Assembly (NCBI GenBank): GCA_035318985.1
Contig: DATHDP010000125.1
Location: forward strand, 1 to 31,897
Reading direction: 5' to 3'
From: VBAS01 sp035318985
Lineage (GTDB): Bacteria > Bacteroidota > Bacteroidia > Chitinophagales > Chitinophagaceae
DNA: 31,897 bases
The stretch's first letter is position 1; each line of letters starts with the position of its first letter. Both the position numbers and the translations under genes were made by a program. This document shows positions 1-7,772 of the stretch, piece by piece. The notes under the pieces are model-generated. The model saw only the letters and a list, made by a program, of their open reading frames with translations, had not been told where the DNA came from and did not search any database.

Positions 1-527
1 GTAGCAGCAGGATTTTGGCTACTGTTGTTAATCGTCGCGTTCCATTCGATTACCCGGCAACGGTTGGGAGCAGTACCTGTCATCACCGTACGAAGATTAG
101 GACCGACGTCAGCTGCATCAAGGTAATCCCAAAATATAGCCAATGCCGATGCATTGCCTGCATTGGTCGGAGGATATCCAACCGTGCGGGTGAGATCATT
201 GGCTGCGTCAAACGGAAGAATTGTGATCGGTGAATTGTATATCCCCAGTGCTACAACACCATTTGTATTGGCCACAAAATTTGTATAGTACTTACCCATA
301 AAAATAAAGTCAAAGCCAATAGACAGGACTGGGGAAGGATAATTGCCAGCGCCTTGAGGCACCAAGTCGGGTGCTGCAGATGTATTGATCGTGTTGCCAT
401 ATTTATCGGTAGCGAGTGTTCCCACCGTTGTATTCGTAACGGCATAGTTGAGGGATGATTGTGCACTTGCATTATTGGCTTCCCAAACCAAAAGAAGTGA
501 TAAGATCCAGCGGATATATATTTTCAT
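1..527 (-). CDS. Secreted protein, N-terminal part (gene runs off the window)
   Basis: The frame is open from ATG at 527 to the first base of the window, about 175 codons, so the C-terminus is missing. Residues 1-23 form a typical signal peptide (positive start, hydrophobic core ILSLLLVW, ending ASAQ), so the product is exported. The mature part is rich in Asn, Thr, Gly and aromatic residues. The stretch around SIGFDFIFMGKYYTNF followed by VANTNGVVALG resembles the beta-sandwich opening of large Bacteroidota surface proteins that often end in a type IX secretion sorting domain; such a domain would lie outside the window. No enzyme motif is visible. It lies downstream of the fusA terminator on the same strand, so it is probably a separate transcription unit. 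The reading frame and export signal are clear; function is unknown. Confidence 0.8.
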   Translation of the reverse strand, partial: MKIYIRWILSLLLVWEANNASAQSSLNYAVTNTTVGTLATDKYGNTINTSAAPDLVPQGAGNYPSPVLSIGFDFIFMGKYYTNFVANTNGVVALGIYNSPITILPFDAANDLTRTVGYPPTNAGNASALAIFWDYLDAADVGPNLRTVMTGTAPNRCRVIEWNATINNSSQNPAA

Positions 528-628
528 AAGCAAGGTGTAAATGATGATTTAGACCCAAGCAATGAACAATGGTACCTGTTGCATCGGAGCAGGCAGAAAA
601 TTATCTGGATCTTCTTTAAATAAATTAA

Positions 629-661
629 CAAAAAAAATCCCGTCCAGCCAAGACGGGATTT
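629..661 (-). terminator. Rho-independent terminator after fusA
   Basis: A perfect stem pairs 635-644 with 652-661 (AAATCCCGTC / GACGGGATTT) around a 7-base loop. On the minus strand it runs into a U-tract (A-run at 629-637). It lies about 25 bases beyond the fusA stop codon, so the str transcript probably ends here. Confidence 0.88.
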
Positions 662-684
662 ATATAGAAAGTTAACAATCTTGA

Positions 685-2829
685 TTAAGCATTTACTTTC
701 CCTTTCACTTTAGCAATCACTTCTTCAGCGATACCAGACGGAGCAGGTGAATAATGACTGAATTCCATTGTTGATGATGCACGACCGGAACTCAATGAAC
801 GAAGTTGTGTAACATAACCAAACATTTCACTTAATGGAACTTTAGCTTTAATAACCTGTGCTCCTGCACGGTTATCCATTCCTTCTAACATTCCCCTTCT
901 TCTATTCAAATCTCCTGTAACGTCACCCATGTATTGATCAGGAGTTACTACTTCTATCTTCATTATTGGCTCAAGCAAAACCGGTTTTGCTTTTCTTGCT
1001 GCTTCACGGAAACCAGCTTTAGCACAAAGTTCAAATGACATAGAATCTGAGTCAACAGCATGGAAGCTTCCGTCAAATACACGGATCTTCATATTATCAA
1101 CAGGGTAACTTGCCAATACCCCTGTAGTCATTGCTTGTTCAAAACCTTTCTGAATAGCAGGAACAAATTCACGGGGAATTGATCCACCAAACAAATCGTT
1201 TACAAACTGGTAATGCTTATCAGGATTCTCAGTTTTCCATTCTGCATCAATAGGTCCTAGTTCAAATACTATATCAGCAAACTTACCGCGACCGCCGGTT
1301 TGTTTTTTCAATGTTTCACGATGTTCGACTTTGGCCTGGAATGCTTCTTTGTAAGCAACCTGTGGCGCACCCTGGTTTACTTCTACTTTAAATTCCCTGC
1401 GCATACGATCAACAATAATCTCAAGGTGAAGCTCGCCCATACCGCTCAGGATAGTTTGACCAGTTTCTTCATCGGTCCTTACACGGAGTGTCGGATCTTC
1501 TTCTATCAATTTTGAAATTGCTAATCCCATTTTATCTACATCCGCCTGAGTTTTTGGTTCAATTGCTACAGAAATAACAGGCTCTGGAATAAACATGTTT
1601 TCCAAAGTGATTGGATGATCTTCGTGACAAAGTGTATCTCCTGTCTTGATCTCTTTGAATCCAACCGCGGCACCAATATCACCAGCTTCAATAAAATCAA
1701 TAGGGTTTTGTTTGTTGGCAAACATTTTCATGATACGGCTGATACGTTCTTTTTTACCACTTCTTACGTTAAGAACATAAGAGCCTGCATCTAAATGACC
1801 AGAATAAACACGAAAGAAAGCTAGACGACCAACAAATGGATCAGTCATGATCTTAAATGCCAGAGCAGCAAATGGTTCTTTTACATCCGGCTTGCGGGTC
1901 TCTGTTTCGCCAGTATCAGGATTCACTCCACTAACAGGTTCAATGTCTAACGGGCCAGGCAAATATCTACAAACTGCATCAAGCGCAGTTTGTACTCCTT
2001 TATTTTTAAATGAAGAACCGCACATCATAGGTACTATGCTCAAATCAATTGTTGCTTTGCGGATAGCTTCATGTATTTCATCCTCACTTATCGAATCAGG
2101 GCTATCGAAAAACTTTTCCAATAATTTATCATCATACTCAGCAACAGCTTCTACTAACTGTGCTCTCCATTCCTTTGCTTCTTCCAACATGTCAGCAGGT
2201 ACTTCGATTTCATCAAAAGTCATTCCTTCTGTTTCCATATGCCATACAATGCCCTTCATTTTTACCAGGTCAACCACACCTTTAAAATCATCTTCAGCAC
2301 CGATAGGAAGTTGCAAAGGCACTGCTTTGGAACCAAGCATCTCACGAACCTGTTTTACCACATTCAAAAAGTCAGCACCTGAACGGTCCATTTTATTTAC
2401 AAACCCAATACGCGGAACATTATAACGATTTGCCTGGCGCCATACAGTTTCAGACTGTGGCTCTACACCATCTACAGCTGAAAACAATGCGATCAATCCA
2501 TCCAGTACCCTCATTGAACGTTCTACTTCTACAGTAAAATCAACGTGACCCGGAGTATCGATAATATTAAAAGAATATTTTTTTGTATTAGCGTCTACCG
2601 TTCCTTTTACTGTCGGAAAATTCCACTGACAGCTAACCGCTGCTGAAGTAATTGTGATACCTCTTTCTTTTTCCTGTTCCATCCAGTCAGTAGTAGCTGC
2701 ACCATCATGCACCTCGCCAATTTTATGGATCATACCAGTATAACGAAGTATACGTTCTGTTGTAGTGGTTTTACCAGCATCAATATGTGCGGCAATACCG
2801 AAGTTTCTTTGAAATTTTAAGTCTGCCAT
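685..2829 (-). CDS. fusA: Translation elongation factor G (EF-G)
   Basis: This GTPase drives ribosomal translocation in the cytoplasm and helps recycle ribosomes. The 714-residue product has the usual EF-G length and order: G1 AHIDAGKTTT at residues 14-23, then RGITITSAA (G2), DTPGHVD (G3) and NKMD (G4), followed by domains II-V. I start it at ATG 2829 (MADLKFQRN). The frame stays open upstream to 2880, but those 17 residues do not resemble EF-G, and the promoter -7 element (2859-2866) lies inside them, so an upstream start would not be transcribed. It follows rpsL and rpsG but is separated from rpsG by a terminator and has its own promoter. A terminator follows, and no rpsJ or S10-operon gene comes next. 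Confidence 0.98.
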   Translation of the reverse strand: MADLKFQRNFGIAAHIDAGKTTTTERILRYTGMIHKIGEVHDGAATTDWMEQEKERGITITSAAVSCQWNFPTVKGTVDANTKKYSFNIIDTPGHVDFTVEVERSMRVLDGLIALFSAVDGVEPQSETVWRQANRYNVPRIGFVNKMDRSGADFLNVVKQVREMLGSKAVPLQLPIGAEDDFKGVVDLVKMKGIVWHMETEGMTFDEIEVPADMLEEAKEWRAQLVEAVAEYDDKLLEKFFDSPDSISEDEIHEAIRKATIDLSIVPMMCGSSFKNKGVQTALDAVCRYLPGPLDIEPVSGVNPDTGETETRKPDVKEPFAALAFKIMTDPFVGRLAFFRVYSGHLDAGSYVLNVRSGKKERISRIMKMFANKQNPIDFIEAGDIGAAVGFKEIKTGDTLCHEDHPITLENMFIPEPVISVAIEPKTQADVDKMGLAISKLIEEDPTLRVRTDEETGQTILSGMGELHLEIIVDRMRREFKVEVNQGAPQVAYKEAFQAKVEHRETLKKQTGGRGKFADIVFELGPIDAEWKTENPDKHYQFVNDLFGGSIPREFVPAIQKGFEQAMTTGVLASYPVDNMKIRVFDGSFHAVDSDSMSFELCAKAGFREAARKAKPVLLEPIMKIEVVTPDQYMGDVTGDLNRRRGMLEGMDNRAGAQVIKAKVPLSEMFGYVTQLRSLSSGRASSTMEFSHYSPAPSGIAEEVIAKVKGKVNA

Positions 2830-2858
2830 GTGATTTTTTCCTTTATAATTTGGAGGCG

Positions 2859-2888
2859 CAAAGGTATGGATAAAAAGCAATCAGTCAA
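2859..2888 (-). promoter_or_regulatory. fusA promoter (Bacteroidota -33/-7 type)
   Basis: On the minus strand TTG (2888-2886) is followed after 19 bases by TACCTTTG (2866-2859), matching the Bacteroidota consensus TTG-N19-TAnnTTTG. The expected start, near 2854, gives a leader of about 25 bases before the fusA ATG. The same octamer precedes rpsL. Confidence 0.75.
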
Positions 2889-2962
2889 GCGATGATAACC
2901 GGGAAGTTTTCCAGATTGTTTTCCTTAGAATCAGCCAATTAAATTCAATTTGTGAACATCTT

Positions 2963-2993
2963 TAAAAAAGAAAAGCCACCCGGTTGGATGGCT
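2963..2993 (-). terminator. Rho-independent terminator between rpsG and fusA
   Basis: On the minus strand AGCCATCC (2993-2986) pairs with GGGTGGCT (2981-2974) through eight base pairs, one a wobble, around the loop AACC. A U-rich tract follows (TTTCTTTTTT). It starts about 22 bases beyond the rpsG stop, so it should end or attenuate the rpsL-rpsG transcript before fusA. Confidence 0.8.
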
Positions 2994-3015
2994 CTTGTAT
3001 CAATCAATTTCTCAC

Positions 3016-3483
3016 TTATATTTTAAAGTGGGCAAATGCCTTGTTAGCCTCTGCCATACGGTGTGTATCTTCTTTCTTTTTAAAAGCTGATCCTTCACCT
3101 TTAGCTGCTGCTACGATCTCAGCAGCGAGTTTATCAGACATGCTGCGACCGTTTCTTTCACGGCTATAGCGAATTAACCATTTCATGCTTAATGAGATCT
3201 TCCTGTCAGCACGAACTTCTGATGGAATCTGGAAAGTTGCACCACCAATACGGCGGCTGCGAACCTCAACAGATGGTGTAATGTTTGCCAACGCTTTTTT
3301 CCATACATCATAACCTTCTTCACCGGTTTGCTTTGCTACTTTAGCCAGCGCATCATAAAAAGTGTTGAATGAAGTACTTTTCTTTCCGCTCCACATGATA
3401 TTGTTTACAAACCGAGTAACCAATTTATCATTGAATTTTGGATCTGGAGCTAAGGGTAATTTTTTTGCTTGGGCTTTACGCAT
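3016..3483 (-). CDS. rpsG: 30S ribosomal protein S7
   Basis: S7 binds the 3' major domain of 16S rRNA and initiates assembly of the 30S head. In many bacteria it also represses the str operon. The 155-residue product has the standard length, begins MRKAQAKK, and shows the conserved GGATFQIPSEVR and RERNGRSMSDKLAAE stretches. It follows rpsL after 24 bases, with no terminator between them, so the two are co-transcribed. A terminator after its stop separates it from fusA. Confidence 0.97.
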   Translation of the reverse strand: MRKAQAKKLPLAPDPKFNDKLVTRFVNNIMWSGKKSTSFNTFYDALAKVAKQTGEEGYDVWKKALANITPSVEVRSRRIGGATFQIPSEVRADRKISLSMKWLIRYSRERNGRSMSDKLAAEIVAAAKGEGSAFKKKEDTHRMAEANKAFAHFKI

Positions 3484-3507
3484 GACGAAGTATTCTTTTT
3501 ATACTAA

Positions 3508-3888
3508 TTATTTTTTTACTTTTTCTCTCTTGGTACCGTATTTAGAACGGCTCTTTTTGCGGTCTTTTACACCAGCTGTGTCCAATGAACCACGAACAAT
3601 GTGATAACGAACACCTGGTAAATCTTTAACACGACCTCCACGGATCAACACGATAGAGTGCTCCTGAAGATTATGTCCTTCACCTGGAATGTAAGCGATA
3701 ACCTCAACTTTATTTGTTAAACGAACTTTGGCAACTTTTCTAAGAGCCGAGTTTGGTTTTTTAGGAGTAGTTGTATAAACCCTTGTACAAACGCCACGAC
3801 GTTGCGGGCAGCTATCCAAAGCTCTTGATTTACTTTTGGCTTTGATGATTTCTCTTCCTTTGCGAACTAACTGTTGAATTGTAGGCAT
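3508..3888 (-). CDS. rpsL: 30S ribosomal protein S12
   Basis: S12 sits at the decoding centre of the small subunit and affects accuracy. The 126-residue product contains the PKKPNSALRK loop with Lys43 and the GRVKDLPGVRYH segment with Lys88 and Asp89. Both lysines have the residue found in streptomycin-sensitive bacteria, so no resistance substitution is seen at these positions. It is the first gene of the rpsL-rpsG unit, with a promoter at 3934-3964 and a hairpin at the expected 5' end of the mRNA. Confidence 0.98.
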   Translation of the reverse strand: MPTIQQLVRKGREIIKAKSKSRALDSCPQRRGVCTRVYTTTPKKPNSALRKVAKVRLTNKVEVIAYIPGEGHNLQEHSIVLIRGGRVKDLPGVRYHIVRGSLDTAGVKDRKKSRSKYGTKREKVKK

Positions 3889-3906
3889 TCTGGAACCTTT
3901 TAATTG

Positions 3907-3928
3907 CTTCGGGGTTTATTTCCCGAAG
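3907..3928 (-). promoter_or_regulatory. Hairpin at the 5' end of the rpsL leader
   Basis: On the minus strand CTTCGGG (3928-3922) pairs perfectly with CCCGAAG (3913-3907) around an 8-base A/U-rich loop. The predicted transcription start is about 3929, so the stem would form the extreme 5' end of the mRNA. There is no U-tract, so it is not a terminator. It could stabilise the mRNA or bind a regulator; this is inference. Confidence 0.5.
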
Positions 3929-3933
3929 GGGGG

Positions 3934-3964
3934 CAAAGGTAATGGCCAATAGGGTAAAAACCAA
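3934..3964 (-). promoter_or_regulatory. rpsL promoter (Bacteroidota -33/-7 type)
   Basis: On the minus strand TTG (3964-3962) and TACCTTTG (3941-3934) are separated by 20 bases, close to the Bacteroidota vegetative consensus. The -7 octamer is identical to that of fusA. The expected start is near 3929. Confidence 0.7.
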
Positions 3965-4069
3965 AAAACAAATATCAAATTCTAAAGTTTTTATAGCCCT
4001 CTGGAAAATGATAAATCCCAACCACTTTTTCAGCAATGGGGATCTGTAATTTTTATTTGTCATTGAGGA

Positions 4070-5134
4070 TCAAATCTTCCACATCCAATTATACTTATCC
4101 TCACGAACTCCTTCCCTTATCTCCGTCATTATGGTTATGATCGCTGGAGCAGCTTTCCATTTTTCCACATCAAAGTGCATTACAAAATCTTTGTACTTGA
4201 GTTCCTTAATAGGAGAAATCGTAGCTGCCGTACCTGCTCCAAATGCCTCAACTTGTACGCCTGATTTATAAGCATCAATGATCTCATGAATGTTAATGGC
4301 TCTTTCCTCTACTTTATAACCCATTTCTTTTAGCAAGGTAATGACGCTTGCTCTTGTTACGCCGTCCAGTATCGTTCCACTATTTAAATCAGGGGTCAAG
4401 GCTTTGTCGCCAATTACAAAAAATACATTCATTGTACCACATTCATGTACATACTCATGCTCAAATGCATCGGTCCAAAGTACCTGGTCATATCCTTGTT
4501 TTTTAGCCTGAGCAGTTGCATACATAGCTGCTGCATAGTTGCCAGAAGTTTTTGCATACCCTACTCCACCTTCCACTGCTCTTACATATTTTTCCTCAAC
4601 ATAAATACGCATAGGAGCAGCGTAATAAGGACCAGTTGGACTAAGGATAATAAAAAACTTATAGTTTTCAGAGGGCCTTACGCCAATAATTTCATCGGAT
4701 GAAAACATTACTGGTCTTATATAAAGTGAATGGTCATGTTTTTGAGGTATCCAATTTCTATCTATATCAATTAATTTCTTCATACCCTCAATAAACAACT
4801 CTTCAGGCACAGTTGGCATTTGCATTCTCTCAGCTGAGATATTAAAACGTTTAAAATTATCATATGGTCTGAAAATAAATGCTTCTCCATTCTGATTCTT
4901 ATATGCTTTGATTCCTTCAAAGATCGCCTGACCATAATGAAAGACAGCAGCCGACGGGCTCATTAAAAATGGCTGATACGGTTTTATCTCTATATTTTTC
5001 CATTCACCTCCTTCAAAATCTGCTTCAAGCATATGATCAGTGAAGTAGTGACCAAAAGGCATATTTTCAAGATTTATATCCTGTATCTTACTTCTTCCTG
5101 CTTTGGTAATGTTTATGTCCATACTTGCAATCAT
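4070..5134 (-). CDS. ilvE: Branched-chain amino acid aminotransferase
   Basis: This cytoplasmic PLP enzyme transfers the amino group between glutamate and the 2-oxo acids of leucine, isoleucine and valine, in the last synthetic or first degradative step. The 354 residues match fold-type IV aminotransferases of the longer BCAT2-like branch. GYAKTSGNY carries the probable PLP lysine (Lys195), and the conserved FEGIKAY, HECGTMNVFF and LDGVTR segments are present. The start is MIASMDI at 5134; MDI at 5122 is an equally possible start four codons in. It is transcribed away from the gene at 5196 and is separated from rpsL by about 180 bases containing the rpsL promoter, so it appears monocistronic. 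Confidence 0.95.
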   Translation of the reverse strand: MIASMDINITKAGRSKIQDINLENMPFGHYFTDHMLEADFEGGEWKNIEIKPYQPFLMSPSAAVFHYGQAIFEGIKAYKNQNGEAFIFRPYDNFKRFNISAERMQMPTVPEELFIEGMKKLIDIDRNWIPQKHDHSLYIRPVMFSSDEIIGVRPSENYKFFIILSPTGPYYAAPMRIYVEEKYVRAVEGGVGYAKTSGNYAAAMYATAQAKKQGYDQVLWTDAFEHEYVHECGTMNVFFVIGDKALTPDLNSGTILDGVTRASVITLLKEMGYKVEERAINIHEIIDAYKSGVQVEAFGAGTAATISPIKELKYKDFVMHFDVEKWKAAPAIITIMTEIREGVREDKYNWMWKI

Positions 5135-5195
5135 AAATGTTTACATTTGAAGCACAAAGAAACAAAAAAAACTAACACCTATTTGTAGCCTTTTC

Positions 5196-5714
5196 ATGAG
5201 CCTGAATTCCATTAAGTTTGAACCAACTGATATTGCCGCTCTTTTTAAAAATTCATTGGTAGAGATCAATACTGAGCAACAAGTCTTATCGCAAACAAGG
5301 AACGAAACTGAACAGATCGTCACCGGTTTGAAATATCTTGGAGAAAATAAAAAGAAAAGCCTGGTTGTAGTTCGCAATGCCAACGCTGTTCATATACCTG
5401 ACAAACAATTGTCTTTTCTCACAAAATTGTTAGCTGCATGTAATTTAAATCTTGCTGACGTTGCCATATTCAACTTTCAAGATCATAATTCATCTGAGTT
5501 CAATGAAATTCTAAATTTCTTTAAACCTAAAGTCGTTTTATTATTTGATGTAGAACCCGGCGAGTTTGGTTTGCCAATGATATTTCCGCAATTCCAGGTG
5601 CAGGGTTATAAAGATGCTATGTTTGTTTCATCACCATCACTAGATGTTATTGAACCTGATAAAACATTGAAAGGAAAATTGTGGGTTTGTCTTAAAAAGA
5701 TATTTAATCTATGA
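5196..5714 (+). CDS. Uncharacterised protein, C-terminal part resembling DNA polymerase III psi (HolD)
   Basis: I do not recognise a named family with certainty. The 172-residue product has no signal peptide or membrane segment. The central part alternates hydrophobic strands (SLVVVRNA, VVLLFDVEP) with a helix (LTKLLAACNLNLADVAIF). The end, SPSLDVIEPDKTLKGKLW, resembles the last part of DNA polymerase III psi from memory (SPAL...LWQQI in E. coli HolD), and the preceding strand-helix order also fits. A psi-like or uracil-DNA-glycosylase-like fold is therefore possible, but this comes from eye alignment only. Its last four bases overlap the start of rdgB (ATGA), so the two are translationally coupled. 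It is the first gene of a four-gene run ending in a sigma/anti-sigma pair. Confidence 0.85.
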   Translation: MSLNSIKFEPTDIAALFKNSLVEINTEQQVLSQTRNETEQIVTGLKYLGENKKKSLVVVRNANAVHIPDKQLSFLTKLLAACNLNLADVAIFNFQDHNSSEFNEILNFFKPKVVLLFDVEPGEFGLPMIFPQFQVQGYKDAMFVSSPSLDVIEPDKTLKGKLWVCLKKIFNL

Positions 5715-6304
5715 GATTAATTTTTGCCAGTAATAACCAACATAAGATCGAAGAGTTGAAAGCATTTTGTGGAAAGGAAATAGAGATCGTTTCATTAAAA
5801 GATGCAGGTATTGACATTGATATTCCAGAGCCGCATAACACACTTGAAGAAAATGCTTCTAAAAAATCATGGACGATCTATAAACTTACAGGCAATGGTT
5901 GTTTTAGTGAAGACACAGGTTTAGAAATAGAAGCATTAGATGGTGAGCCGGGAGTAAAAAGTGCTCGTTATGCTGGTGAAGCAAGATCATTCAAAGACAA
6001 TATTGAAAAGGTTTTAAATAAACTGGCGAATCAGACAAATAGAAATGCAAGATTCAGAGCAGTTATTTCCTTAATAATTGAAGGCAAGGAAACTCAGTTT
6101 GAAGGCATTTGTACGGGAAAATTAATTGACATCCCACAGGGCACAGAAGGATTCGGTTATGATCCGATCTTTATTCCTGATGGCAGCAATCGAAGTTTCG
6201 CAGAAATGTCGATCTTAGAAAAGAACCAATTTAACCATAGAACAAAAGCTGCGGCTAAATTGGTCGCATTTTTGCAAAACATGAAAACAAACTCCACAAA
6301 TTGA
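5711..6304 (+). CDS. rdgB: Non-canonical purine NTP pyrophosphatase (RdgB/HAM1 family)
   Basis: The enzyme hydrolyses ITP, dITP and XTP to the monophosphate and pyrophosphate, keeping deaminated purines out of DNA and RNA. The 197-residue product has the family signature in order: the N-terminal ASNNQHKIEEL with Asn8 and Lys12 for phosphate binding, SEDTGLEIEAL with catalytic Asp68, GFGYDPIF, and a C-terminal SILEKNQFNHRTKA. The start overlaps the upstream gene by ATGA, and the end overlaps the sigma-factor gene by four bases. Coupling a house-cleaning enzyme to a putative replication protein and a sigma factor may mean shared expression only. Confidence 0.96.
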   Translation: MRLIFASNNQHKIEELKAFCGKEIEIVSLKDAGIDIDIPEPHNTLEENASKKSWTIYKLTGNGCFSEDTGLEIEALDGEPGVKSARYAGEARSFKDNIEKVLNKLANQTNRNARFRAVISLIIEGKETQFEGICTGKLIDIPQGTEGFGYDPIFIPDGSNRSFAEMSILEKNQFNHRTKAAAKLVAFLQNMKTNSTN

Positions 6305-6882
6305 GCACAGCAAGCAACCATAGTATCACTGAAAGCGACTTAATCCAGGGATGTGTAAATGGTGAGAGGAGAATGCAGGAGGAACTGTATAACAGGTTTA
6401 GTTCGAAAATGTATGCAGTTTGTCTCCGGTACGCAGGAAATGGCGATGATGCGCAGGATGTACTCCAGGATGGTTTTGTAAAAATATATAAGAACTTAAG
6501 CCGCTTTCGTGGCGAAGGTTCATTTGAAGGTTGGATCCGACGAATTTTTGTAAATACAGCAATTGAGCATCTGCGCCGCAAAACTTACCTCAAACCAATA
6601 GCAGAAAAAGAAGAGAACACAATAGCGTATAAAGAAAAGACAGCTCTTGACAGGTTAGGCGAAAAAGACATTTTGAATTTGATAAGAGAACTAGCACCGG
6701 GCTATCGAACAGTATTCAATATGTATGTGGTAGAAGGATATACTCATAAAGAGATTGGTGATATTTTAGGGATCAGTGAAGGAACAAGTAAATCGCAATT
6801 AGCCAGGGCAAGAATGATACTGCAGGATATGGTGATCAATCACCTTGACGAAAGAGACAGAAAACAGAAAAAAGTAGAATGA
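6301..6882 (+). CDS. ECF-type sigma-70 family RNA polymerase sigma factor
   Basis: The 193-residue protein directs RNA polymerase to a specific promoter set, probably in response to an envelope signal. Region 2 spans about residues 13-95 (DLIQGCVNGERR, QDVLQDGFVKIYKNL, GEGSFEGWIRRIFVNTAIEH). Region 4 spans about 125-175, with the helix-turn-helix GYTHKEIGDILGISEGTSKS. I accept a TTG start at 6301, which overlaps the rdgB stop as TTGA, because the conserved DLIQGC segment would be lost from the next in-frame ATG (residue 25). The stop overlaps the ATG of the next gene (6879-6882), which has anti-sigma features. Target promoters cannot be deduced here. Confidence 0.95.
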   Translation: MSTASNHSITESDLIQGCVNGERRMQEELYNRFSSKMYAVCLRYAGNGDDAQDVLQDGFVKIYKNLSRFRGEGSFEGWIRRIFVNTAIEHLRRKTYLKPIAEKEENTIAYKEKTALDRLGEKDILNLIRELAPGYRTVFNMYVVEGYTHKEIGDILGISEGTSKSQLARARMILQDMVINHLDERDRKQKKVE

Positions 6883-7739
6883 ACTCCGAGTTACAAAAAA
6901 GACTATATGATATGGAAGTGATGCCGCCTGCAGCGGTATGGGAAAAACTTTCTGTAAATATTGACGAAATCAATGCGGACAATCCTATTGCAAAAAAAAT
7001 ACTGGGGGCAACACTTACTCCACCTGCTGATGCCTGGGAAAATATAAGTATAGCAATTGGCATAGCGGAGAAAAAAGAACCCTCTAAAAGAGGAGTTGTA
7101 ATCAATTTCAAAAGATTGGCCGCTGCTGCGATATTTATAGGCGTAATAGTTACAGCCTGGATCGTATTTAGAAATAATAATAGAAATGAAACTTTAGCGG
7201 GAGTTCAAAATGGTATTGAAACAAAAACTTCAACTGATACGAATTCTAATAACGAAAAGAAAACTGAGAACGTACAACAACCGGATATCTCTCCAGAATC
7301 GTCCATTGCAACCATAAATCCAGAAACAATTAGTAAGGGCAAGAGAAACAAATCTGAAAATGCGAAGAACAACAGGATCTATGCTGCATCTCAAGCATCG
7401 AATGTTCAATATGCAGCACTGAATAGTGAAACTCCCGGCGGGAATAGTTTTGGTCAATCCATTGATGATCTTTCATTGGTCACTTCAGATCAAAATTATT
7501 TTACTATGGTAAATGCAAATGGAAGACTTGTTAAGATTCCCGCAGAATTTGCAAATCTTGCTCCTCATCTTCAGAACAAGCCAGTATCAGAAGATTATTA
7601 TGAAGTAATGTTTGGCGAAGGCACATACTGGAAAGAAACATTAAATGAATGGCGAAAGAAAGTGGCCTCTCTACCGGTCTCATCTGGTGATGCATTTACA
7701 AGTTTTATAGAATTACTTAAAACAGTCCAGGATAAATAA
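6879..7739 (+). CDS. Single-pass membrane protein, probable anti-sigma factor
   Basis: The 286-residue product has about 75 cytoplasmic residues, one membrane helix (about 79-97, LAAAAIFIGVIVTAWIVF) and a periplasmic tail. That is the layout of an anti-sigma factor, and the gene overlaps the sigma gene by ATGA. The cytoplasmic part holds two copies of one motif: PPAAVWEKLSVNID (16-29) and PPADAWENISIAIG (48-61). I see no zinc-binding HxxxCxxC anti-sigma motif and no FecR-like sequence. The tail has a low-complexity Asn/Lys/Ser/Thr linker, then a conserved-looking end (YYEVMFGEG, YWKETLNEWRKKVA). Location, overlap and topology support an anti-sigma role; it is still inference. Confidence 0.88.
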   Translation: MNSELQKRLYDMEVMPPAAVWEKLSVNIDEINADNPIAKKILGATLTPPADAWENISIAIGIAEKKEPSKRGVVINFKRLAAAAIFIGVIVTAWIVFRNNNRNETLAGVQNGIETKTSTDTNSNNEKKTENVQQPDISPESSIATINPETISKGKRNKSENAKNNRIYAASQASNVQYAALNSETPGGNSFGQSIDDLSLVTSDQNYFTMVNANGRLVKIPAEFANLAPHLQNKPVSEDYYEVMFGEGTYWKETLNEWRKKVASLPVSSGDAFTSFIELLKTVQDK

Positions 7740-7772
7740 ACTGTTTCCTTACTTTTAGAGTAAACAATTCAA

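Noticed and set aside
251..472. 73-codon minus-strand frame near the left edge
   Set aside because: It overlaps, in another frame, the longer signal-peptide-bearing frame running from 527 to the window edge.
1847..2425. 192-codon open frame on the plus strand inside fusA
   Set aside because: It is antisense to a strongly conserved gene; its composition is that of a reversed coding frame.
2830..2880. N-terminal extension of EF-G to an ATG at 2880
   Set aside because: The added 17 residues do not resemble EF-G, and the promoter -7 element lies within them.
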